Shown: in pieces, positions 1 to 6,237 of the stretch
Layout: the number at the start of each line of letters is the position of its first letter
Position numbering within the stretch: position 1 is the stretch's first letter
Assembly (NCBI GenBank): GCA_031290375.1
Contig: JAITNR010000108.1
Location: forward strand, 1-10,077
Direction of reading: 5' to 3'
Length of the DNA: 10,077 nucleotides
DNA from: Prevotellaceae bacterium
GTDB lineage: Bacteria; Bacteroidota; Bacteroidia; Bacteroidales; Paludibacteraceae
Made by a program: the position numbers and the translations under genes
The notes under the pieces: model-generated
What the model saw: the letters and a program-made list of their open reading frames with translations, nothing else
The model's database searches: none
Told to the model about the DNA's origin: nothing

Positions 1-981
1 TCGTACATTATCGGGCAGCTTTCCGCGCCTGTTTCACAGGTTATAGGCTTTGTGCAAAGTGCGCAGGACGCGAAAATTTCACTCGAAAGATTGAACGAAA
101 TTCATAACCGCGAAGATGAGGAACAGACAATAATTGAAAAAATTACGCAAATGCCTGAAAATAAGAATATTAAAGTAGAAGATGTATTTTTCAGTTACGA
201 CGGTGCAGAGCGCAATTATGCTCTTGACGGCGTTTCGCTTTTTATTCCGGGAAATAAAACAACTGCAATAGTCGGCGTGTCAGGCAGCGGAAAAACCACG
301 CTAATAAAACTGCTGTTAGGGTTTTACCAGCCGAACAGGGGGAAAATACTGTTAGCCGCGCGTCATTGCGTTGCGGGCAGCGACCTGCAATCCCCTGAAA
401 TAATGGGGGATTTCCGCTTTCGCGAAACTGACAGTGCCGGGATGGGGCTGACAGACCTCAACCCGCACCTTTGGCGTCAATCCACCGGCGCGGTAATGCA
501 GGATGGCTTTATTTTTTCGGATACCATCGCAAATAATATTGCTGTCGGAGTGGAAAATATTGATAAAAAACGCCTGCTCGAAGCCGCTCAAACGGCTAAT
601 ATACACGACTTTATAGACGATTTGCCGCTGAAATACAACACAAAAATCGGAATGGAAGGCAACGGCATAAGTCAGGGTCAACGACAACGAATTTTAATTG
701 CGAGGTCGGTATATAAAAACCCCGATTTTCTGTTTTTTGATGAGGCAACAAATGCGTTAGATGCTAATAATGAGCGTGTTATACTCGACAATTTGAAAGA
801 ATTTTATAAAGGAAAAACGGTTGTGATAGTGGCGCACCGCCTCTCGACCGTCCAAAATGCCGACAAAATAGTGGTAATGGACAAAGGCAAAATTGTTGAA
901 GAAGGCACTCATGAAACCCTGACCGCAAAACGTGGTACATATTACACATTAGTCAAAAATCAGTTGGAATTTGGAAATTGA
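1..981 (+). CDS. ABC exporter, peptidase/bacteriocin-exporter type, C-terminal part (5' end outside window)
   Basis: This is the ATP-binding half of an inner-membrane ABC exporter. The frame is open from base 1 (YIIGQLSAPVSQVIGF, the end of a transmembrane domain), so the gene starts upstream; the GTG at 52 is an internal Val codon. Numbered from 52, Walker A (GVSGSGKTT) is at 75-83, the Q-loop Gln in GAVMQDG at 150, the signature ISQGQ (variant of LSGGQ) at 206-210, Walker B with FFDEATNALD at 228-237 and the switch His in VAHRLST at 262. The style matches Bacteroidota peptidase-domain ABC transporters that export double-Gly leader peptides, but the peptidase domain, if present, is not in view. 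The HlyD-family gene 48 bp downstream on the same strand supports an export operon. About 31 extra residues (about 102-132) between Walker A and the Q-loop come from an inserted repeat; the frame stays open and all catalytic motifs remain. Family call sure; substrate unknown. Confidence 0.93.
   Translation, partial: SYIIGQLSAPVSQVIGFVQSAQDAKISLERLNEIHNREDEEQTIIEKITQMPENKNIKVEDVFFSYDGAERNYALDGVSLFIPGNKTTAIVGVSGSGKTTLIKLLLGFYQPNRGKILLAARHCVAGSDLQSPEIMGDFRFRETDSAGMGLTDLNPHLWRQSTGAVMQDGFIFSDTIANNIAVGVENIDKKRLLEAAQTANIHDFIDDLPLKYNTKIGMEGNGISQGQRQRILIARSVYKNPDFLFFDEATNALDANNERVILDNLKEFYKGKTVVIVAHRLSTVQNADKIVVMDKGKIVEEGTHETLTAKRGTYYTLVKNQLEFGN
355..447 (+). repeat. In-frame GC-rich palindromic repeat inserted in the ABC ATPase gene
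   Basis: Relatives of this ATPase normally run almost directly from GKILL to a short loop and then NPHLWR; here about 31 codons (AARHCVAGSDLQSP, EIMGDFRFRETDSAG and a little more) lie in between. The segment is visibly richer in GC than its flanks. It contains a perfect 7-bp hairpin, AATCCCC (389-395) with GGGGATT (406-412), and weakly complementary ends (GTCATTGCG near 362, CGAAACTGAC near 423). The words CGTCATTGCG and TTTCCGCTTTCGCG and the encoded RFRE/HCVAGSD strings resemble the dispersed palindromic repeats known to insert in frame into bacterial proteins (for example Rickettsia RPEs). The exact boundaries are inferred and could be off by several bases. That this is an inserted repeat is an inference from protein alignment knowledge and sequence composition. 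Confidence 0.7.
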
Positions 982-1029
982 AAAAATATAAATAATTTGA
1001 ACGCAAAGACACTTGGCGTTAAAAATATT

Positions 1030-2325
1030 ATGGAAGAAGACATCAAAAACATAGAATTGCGTTCCGAAGAAGTTCAGGATATACTCGGGCGTCCACCCAA
1101 ATGGCTGATACGCTGGGGTATTACGGTGATTTTTGTAGTAATGGCAGGGCTTTTTGGCGGCAGTTACTTCTTTAAATATCCTGATATTGTTTCTGCTCCG
1201 CTCGTTGTCAGTACCGAAAATCTCCCTGTTGATATAGTGGCGAAAAAATCTGAAAGAATTGATACTCTGTTTGTTACAGAAAAACAAAGTGTTACAAAAG
1301 AGCAAATTCTTGGTGTTTTGGAAAATTCGGCAAATACGAAAGATGTGATGAAATTGATTGAGATTGTCGATACTTTTGATATTGACAACGCTCTTTGTTA
1401 TTGCAAAACAGGAGCAGGTTTAAATGTCGGCGACCTGCAACCCGCCTGTTCTGCTTTTCTCAAATCGTGTGAAGACTATCGTTATTTAATTGAAACTGAC
1501 TATCATAACAAAAAAACCAAATCAATCGGAAAACAAAAACAGATTCAGCAAAATATTTTAAATCAAAGTTATAAACAACTCAATATCAACAGAAAACAAT
1601 TTGAAACAGCACAAAATCAGTTTCGTATTGATTCAAATCTTTTTTCTCAAAAAGTTATGTCTGCTTTTGAGTTTGAAACGTCAAAAAATACCTGCCTGCA
1701 AGCACAGCAAAGTTATGAGACAGCCAAAACAGGCATTGAAAATCAAAAATATAACATTCTTCAACTCGAACAGACCATTTTTGACCTCGAACAGCAGAAA
1801 AACGAGCAGCTTTCACAACTGAAAATTGCATATCAAACCGCTCTAAATCAACTCAAAGCACAGATAAAACAATGGAAACAGACTTATCTTTTTGTTTCGC
1901 AAATTGACGGAACAGCCACATTTACAAAGTATTGGCAAAAAAACCAAAACGTAACCGCCGGTGAAACCATTTTAACCGTTGTCCCCGACAAAAAGCAGAA
2001 AATAATCGGCAAAATCTACCTTCCCCCACAGCGTGCAGGTAAGGTCAAGACAGGGCAAACGGTAAATGTAAAGTTTGACGATTTTCCGTATATGGAATAC
2101 GGAATGATAAAGGTTAAGGTCAAAAGCATTGCCCTTGTGCCGATTGTTGAAAACGGCAACCGCAGTTACGTTCTCGAGGTGCAGTTCCCTGACAGTTTGG
2201 TTACGAGTTACAACAAAACGCTGATTTTCAGGCAGCAAATGAGCGGTACTGCCGAAATTGTTACAGAAGACGCTCGGCTTTTGGAAAGATTGTTAAATCC
2301 GGTGAAAGCAATATTTGAAAGATGA
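1030..2325 (+). CDS. HlyD-family membrane fusion protein (exporter adaptor)
   Basis: A 431-residue periplasmic adaptor that would bridge the preceding ABC exporter to an outer membrane factor. The ATG at 1030 is chosen over the in-frame TTG at 997 because MEEDIKNIELRSEEVQDILG is the usual family N-terminus; no convincing Shine-Dalgarno site is seen, as is common in Bacteroidota. The order is a short cytoplasmic N-terminus, one membrane helix at about 25-48 (WLIRWGITVIFVVMAGLF), a first lipoyl/barrel half near 55-100, a long Gln/Lys/Asn-rich coiled-coil hairpin at about 160-285, then the second lipoyl half (DGTATFTKYWQKNQNVTAGE) and a C-terminal beta-barrel. The length is normal for the family. 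Odd point: four cysteines (123, 125, 140, 147) cluster just before the coiled coil, unusual for a periplasmic segment, where relatives tend to have aromatic residues. It probably shares the transcript of the ABC gene, which ends 48 bp upstream. Confidence 0.92.
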   Translation: MEEDIKNIELRSEEVQDILGRPPKWLIRWGITVIFVVMAGLFGGSYFFKYPDIVSAPLVVSTENLPVDIVAKKSERIDTLFVTEKQSVTKEQILGVLENSANTKDVMKLIEIVDTFDIDNALCYCKTGAGLNVGDLQPACSAFLKSCEDYRYLIETDYHNKKTKSIGKQKQIQQNILNQSYKQLNINRKQFETAQNQFRIDSNLFSQKVMSAFEFETSKNTCLQAQQSYETAKTGIENQKYNILQLEQTIFDLEQQKNEQLSQLKIAYQTALNQLKAQIKQWKQTYLFVSQIDGTATFTKYWQKNQNVTAGETILTVVPDKKQKIIGKIYLPPQRAGKVKTGQTVNVKFDDFPYMEYGMIKVKVKSIALVPIVENGNRSYVLEVQFPDSLVTSYNKTLIFRQQMSGTAEIVTEDARLLERLLNPVKAIFER

Positions 2326-2342
2326 GGGGGTGGGTGGGTGGG
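2326..2342 (+). other. G-quadruplex candidate between convergent genes
   Basis: Directly after the HlyD stop codon the + strand reads GGGGG followed by TGGG three times and TGG, that is four G3 tracts separated by single T loops. This arrangement (parallel quadruplex with 1-nt loops) is known to be among the most stable in vitro. It lies in the 29-bp gap between the convergent HlyD and outer-membrane-protein genes, on the RNA-like strand of the HlyD transcript. There is no adjacent T-tract, so it is not an ordinary intrinsic terminator. The G-tract is seen directly; folding and function are inferred. Confidence 0.6.
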
Positions 2343-2354
2343 TGGCGGTCGTTT

Positions 2355-4901
2355 TCATTGTCCACCGCCACTCTGCTGACCGCCACCACCACCACTTTTG
2401 ACATCATCGTTGGAAATGCCGCGCTCGGCTTTTTTGATTTCCTCCTTCAAACTGCCAAAACGGTAACTGACAGATATTCCAAAATCTCTCGAAAGTGCAA
2501 TAGTCTTCGACTCTCTTTTATAAATCCCCTCTTTCCAGGAAGTATTTGCCCAAGACTGATTTTTCGCAAACGGATTGGTCGTGCTAATACCGATTGTGAG
2601 TTTGTCATCTTTAAGAAAAGAACGATTTAAACTAAAATAGTAATAGTAATAACTGCTACCCTTGCTTTCGTACGAAATCCATGGCGAAAAGTAACCTACG
2701 CCCGCACTGAATTTAAGTTTCCAGGGAATAGTAATCTGCGTACCACCATAAAAAGTCCAGCGCACGCCATCGTTGGTTTGCAAGTCTGCGCCTTTCAGAT
2801 TATTTGAAAAGTAAGTATAACCAACACTGCTATTCACATACAGCCTCAATATTTTTATCGGAGAGTAATTGATGTATATATTGCCGCCCGTACTGTTGTA
2901 CTTTCCGATGTTTTCATAAGTCGAAATCAACGCGCCGGTAGGATCACCGTTTGCGTCTTTTTGCAATGTGGTTACATTTTCGATGGAATTGTTGGTGAAT
3001 GAGGTATATGTACCAACATTCAAGTTAAGTTTTTGCGTAAAACGTCCGTAACTCAAGTTGAATGAATGCCTTCTTTCTACCTTCAAATCAGGGTTGCCGA
3101 ATGAGATGTACATAGGATTGGAGTCGTCAACAAAAGGGTTCAGATACCATATACCGGGACGGCTGATTGAATTTCCATAACCAAGACGGATATTCGATGT
3201 CATACTTGGTTTGAAAGTCAGTTGCAACGATGGAATAAGGTTGCTGAATTGGGCTTTGAAGTCCCGCTCGTGATGCTCGGCAAATTTCACATCCGACCCT
3301 GTGTATTCAAATCTGATACCAGCCCTGACACTGAATTTTTCCAGTTTAAAAGTATAACTGCCATAAGCACCCAAAATATTTTGGGTATAATTGAGATTAT
3401 TAACATCTTTCTCAATGTTTGTAATATCATATTTTTGAGTAGTATCGTTAAAAATCCAGTATTTGTTGTCGCTGCCGTTCAGCCTTAAGACATACTTCAA
3501 ACCGCCTTCCACAACGTGCTTTTTGTTAAACGGCTCGGTATAGTCAATCTGAAATGTGTGTTCATTATTTCTGCCGACAGAAACAAGTTTTTGGTTGATA
3601 ATAGCAGGATTCAGATTGAGAGTATCAGGATATTCGTCCAAATGTCTGATTTGCGAAGTATTGTCATTACTTCCGGGGTTCAAGTCGAACAGATAGGAGA
3701 TGGTAAGCAGTTTATCCGGTTTTTTAAATGATTTCTGATAATCAACATTACCACTAAATCCACCCCAAAAAGCGCCGGAAGAATTGATATTTTGATAAGC
3801 AGAAAGTATATCTTTGTTTTCATCCTTTAGAAAAGTAGTGCTCGTATTTTTTCCCAAATTGCTCCACTTTCCACTCCAGGTGCCGAACGAAAGACTGACA
3901 AGATTAAGCGAGTCAAACTCATAACTCGCCTCGATGCTGCCGTTGATGTTGTTGCCTTGATATTTGCTGCTACCGTAAGTGTCGGAATAGGTATATGGCA
4001 TTCGGGTGAGGTATTGCTGATGAGATTCGGAAGTGTTTGGTCTGCGATAACTGTAGTAGCCTGCACTCGCGGTCAATCCAAACTTGCCTATTTTGGTTGA
4101 AAAATAGACATTGCCGTGATAGTCGCCCTGTGTTTTTGCACCTGCCGAAACGTTGGCGGTGTAACCCTTCAATGCCCTTTCCGTAACTATGTTAATGATT
4201 GCACTGACCCCTTCAGCATCGTACTTTGCTCCGGGTTCGGTGATTATCTCAATGTTCTTAATGCTTGAAGCGGGCATACTTTTGAGAGCGTCTTTGACGT
4301 TGTTGGTAACAACATTCGAGGGTTTTCCATTGATATAAACTTTAAAACTTGACGAGCCTTTTACCTGAATATTGTCTTCGCCGTCAACGGTTACCAGAGG
4401 CACCTTGCGAAGCATTTCAAGGACGTTGTCGGTTTTTGATTCGGGGTCGGATTGGGTATTGTAGATAATTTTGTCAATATCTACAGTTACAAGCGGCTTG
4501 GTGGCTGTAACCTCAACGCCCGCAAGTTCGTATGCCCCATTGTTAAGGAAAATTTTACCTACATCGACTTTGGTTTCGTTTTCAAAATCTATGTATTTGG
4601 CGAAAATTTCTTTGCCTGTTGCTTCAAAAACAAGCAGACACGAAGGTTTTTCGAGTTGCACTTCAAATTCAAATTTGCCGTTGTTGTCGGCGGCGAAGCG
4701 TTTGATATAATTCGGCGAAACCGAGTCTTTCATAACCGAAATGGTAGCAAAAGCCACCTGTTTGTTGGCAACAGAATCCGCTACCGACCCTCTAACAGTG
4801 TAAGTCCTCACCAAAACCGTATCGGCAACATTTGCATCTTGCCCCAAAGCATCAACACTCAAAACTGACAACAAAAATATTATTCCAAATATTTTATTCA
4901 T
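2355..4901 (-). CDS. TonB-receptor-like outer membrane beta-barrel protein
   Basis: An 848-residue outer membrane protein of the Bacteroidota family with an N-terminal carboxypeptidase-regulatory-like domain, a plug and a large barrel. A signal peptide is clear (MNKIFGIIFLLSVLSVDALG). Residues of about 33-115 form the CarboxypepD_reg-like domain (TYTVRGSVADSVANKQVAFATISV). About 128-232 form the plug (DNVLEMLRKVPLVTVDG, VYINGKPS, IKNIEIITEPGAKYDAEG, INIVTE). The rest alternates aromatic-rich strands and ends with the strand FGISVSYRFGSLK. A basic linker and a Gly/Gln tail (GGGGGQQSGGGQ) follow; such tails are common in this family. No SusD partner or regulator is adjacent, so the ligand cannot be named, and no TonB box is evident. 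It converges with the export operon, the 3' ends being 29 bp apart. The upstream gap to the CHR gene (95 bp) is AT-rich, without a clear promoter. Confidence 0.92.
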   Translation of the reverse strand: MNKIFGIIFLLSVLSVDALGQDANVADTVLVRTYTVRGSVADSVANKQVAFATISVMKDSVSPNYIKRFAADNNGKFEFEVQLEKPSCLLVFEATGKEIFAKYIDFENETKVDVGKIFLNNGAYELAGVEVTATKPLVTVDIDKIIYNTQSDPESKTDNVLEMLRKVPLVTVDGEDNIQVKGSSSFKVYINGKPSNVVTNNVKDALKSMPASSIKNIEIITEPGAKYDAEGVSAIINIVTERALKGYTANVSAGAKTQGDYHGNVYFSTKIGKFGLTASAGYYSYRRPNTSESHQQYLTRMPYTYSDTYGSSKYQGNNINGSIEASYEFDSLNLVSLSFGTWSGKWSNLGKNTSTTFLKDENKDILSAYQNINSSGAFWGGFSGNVDYQKSFKKPDKLLTISYLFDLNPGSNDNTSQIRHLDEYPDTLNLNPAIINQKLVSVGRNNEHTFQIDYTEPFNKKHVVEGGLKYVLRLNGSDNKYWIFNDTTQKYDITNIEKDVNNLNYTQNILGAYGSYTFKLEKFSVRAGIRFEYTGSDVKFAEHHERDFKAQFSNLIPSLQLTFKPSMTSNIRLGYGNSISRPGIWYLNPFVDDSNPMYISFGNPDLKVERRHSFNLSYGRFTQKLNLNVGTYTSFTNNSIENVTTLQKDANGDPTGALISTYENIGKYNSTGGNIYINYSPIKILRLYVNSSVGYTYFSNNLKGADLQTNDGVRWTFYGGTQITIPWKLKFSAGVGYFSPWISYESKGSSYYYYYFSLNRSFLKDDKLTIGISTTNPFAKNQSWANTSWKEGIYKRESKTIALSRDFGISVSYRFGSLKEEIKKAERGISNDDVKSGGGGGQQSGGGQ

Positions 4902-4996
4902 TTTCCAAAATTATAAAAAGGTTTAGCGCTTTAACGTACAGGGAATAGTTTTTATTGTAATATCAATGCAGATAAAGTAATAATGCGAATTATTCA

Positions 4997-5530
4997 TTAA
5001 AAAAGTATTATTCCAAATATAGCGGCAATCAAAATCATAACTATTGGATTTATTTTAAGCCATTTAACAGCGATAAAAGTTATGCCGAAAATCGCCCACA
5101 TAACAATATCCGAGTAGTTTTGCCCAAAAGTTTCTTCTGTTACCATGAGTAAGGCTGCGGCAGCTATTAAGCCTATCACCACGAGACGTAATATCTGCAT
5201 TGAAGAGGCTACATAAGGGTTTTCTTTGAATTTTGCGATAATTTTTGCTACTAAAAGCATCAAAATAAATGAAGGCAACACTATAGCAAATGTCGCTACT
5301 GCCGAACCCATAAATCCCGCTGTAGCGTACCCCACGTATGTAGCACTGTTGATGCCGATCGGACCGGGCGTTGTCTGTGAAATTACCAGGATATTGGCAA
5401 ATTGTTCAGATGTAAGCCAGTGATTCTTTTCAACTATCTCAAACTGAATAAGCGAAATCATTCCGTAACCACCGCCAAAGCCGAACAGCCCAATTTTGAA
5501 AAAAGTATAAAAAAGCAACAGGTATATCAT
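4997..5530 (-). CDS. Chromate-transporter (CHR) family protein, single domain, second of pair
   Basis: A 177-residue integral membrane protein of the short-chain CHR family, in which two half-size proteins encoded by adjacent genes are thought to act together, in contrast to the fused two-domain ChrA. The family marks are present: FGFGGGYGMI near residues 16-25 and QTTPGPIGIN at 52-61, followed by several hydrophobic helices to the C-terminus (IMWAIFGITFIAVKW-type and NPIVMILIAAIFGIILF). The start ATG at 5530 gives the usual N-terminus. It lies 67 bp downstream of a paralogue on the same strand, so the two are probably co-transcribed. The family's described activity is chromate export or sulfate-linked anion transport; whether chromate is the real substrate here cannot be told, and no chromate regulator or resistance gene is nearby. 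Confidence 0.9.
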   Translation of the reverse strand: MIYLLLFYTFFKIGLFGFGGGYGMISLIQFEIVEKNHWLTSEQFANILVISQTTPGPIGINSATYVGYATAGFMGSAVATFAIVLPSFILMLLVAKIIAKFKENPYVASSMQILRLVVIGLIAAAALLMVTEETFGQNYSDIVMWAIFGITFIAVKWLKINPIVMILIAAIFGIILF

Positions 5531-5597
5531 TTTTTGACTTACTATTTTAGGTTTTTGATATTTGATTTAGACACAAAAGATAAATAACTTGTAATGT

Positions 5598-6146
5598 TTA
5601 ATTTCTTTTTTCATTGCTTACTGCTAACATTTTTACCATTATTGCCACAAAAATCGCAAAAATGATTATATAAATCGGTGAAATACCAAATTGCCAAATC
5701 AGAAGTACCACCACTATTGGAACAACAGCCGTTTTCCACGTAACTTTTGCTGTTTTTGCAAGATTAAACACAGGTACGACAATCAATGCCACTACCACAG
5801 GACGCACTGCTTTGAAAATTTTCAGCATCAGTGCAGACTCCTTATTATGAGCGAGAAACGTTGCAATTAACAAAATAAAGACGAACGAAGGCAAAGCTGT
5901 TCCCAAAGTAGCAACCACAGCACCACGCTTGCCTTTAAGAGCATTACCCACTAAAATTGAGATATTTATCGCCAAAATTCCGGGTGCAGTCTGAGCAAGC
6001 ACAAGATAATCCAAAAAAATTTCCTTATCAAGCCATTTCCTTTTATTGACTACCTCATTTTCAATTAATGAAATCATTGAATATCCACCACCAAAAGTGA
6101 ATGCACCAATTTTTAGAAAACTATAAAAAAGTTGGAAATATAGCAT
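5598..6146 (-). CDS. Chromate-transporter (CHR) family protein, single domain, first of pair
   Basis: A 182-residue CHR-family membrane protein, paralogous to the next gene and probably its heteromeric partner. It shows FTFGGGYSMI at 16-25 and QTAPGILAIN at 52-61, where the partner has the more canonical PGPIGIN; the loss of the second Pro suggests the two halves are specialised. About five to six hydrophobic segments follow (VATLGTALPSFVFILLIATFL; VRPVVVALIVVPVF; AVVPIVVVLLIW; IYIIIFAIFVAIMVKML). The protein ends in a short polar tail. It lies 91 bp downstream of tex on the same strand, with a possible promoter in that gap. The substrate is uncertain, as for its partner. Confidence 0.9.
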   Translation of the reverse strand: MLYFQLFYSFLKIGAFTFGGGYSMISLIENEVVNKRKWLDKEIFLDYLVLAQTAPGILAINISILVGNALKGKRGAVVATLGTALPSFVFILLIATFLAHNKESALMLKIFKAVRPVVVALIVVPVFNLAKTAKVTWKTAVVPIVVVLLIWQFGISPIYIIIFAIFVAIMVKMLAVSNEKRN

Positions 6147-6200
6147 TGGCAGTTGTAATTTTTCATTATTTACTCATTTTCTCGCATATCATAAGCCTGA

Positions 6201-6230
6201 TAAATTTAGTTTTGCTTGTTGTTTATCAAA
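6201..6230 (-). promoter_or_regulatory. Weak candidate promoter for the CHR gene pair
   Basis: On the minus strand a TTTG (6227-6230) is followed after 18 bp by TAAATTTA (6201-6208), which departs from the Bacteroidota -7 consensus TAnnTTTG only in the last base. It lies about 55 bp upstream of the first CHR start codon. The same stretch carries a loose inverted repeat (TGATAAA 6198-6204 with TTTATCA 6222-6228), so read-through from tex cannot be excluded. Low confidence. Confidence 0.3.
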
Positions 6231-6237
6231 GATGTTC

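Noticed and set aside
28..40. CCTGT/ACAGG inverted repeat near the window start.
   Set aside because: Five-bp arms inside a conserved coding stretch (PVSQV) are expected by chance.
2322..2630. ATG overlapping the HlyD stop codon (ATGA), opening a 102-residue + strand frame that suggests translational coupling.
   Set aside because: It is antisense to the well-supported outer membrane protein gene, begins with the G-tract and shows no protein-like composition.
4452..4868. A 138-residue + strand frame opposite the receptor's plug region.
   Set aside because: It is a shadow of a clearly coding minus-strand gene and resembles no known family.
4902..4912. TAATTTTG on the minus strand just upstream of the outer membrane protein start, matching a -7 box.
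   Set aside because: Transcription would start at or within the ATG and there is no TTTG at the -33 distance; the match is probably chance in AT-rich DNA.
4979..4994. AATAAT/ATTATT inverted repeat after the second CHR gene as a terminator.
   Set aside because: The stem is six A/T pairs only and no U-tract follows on the minus strand.
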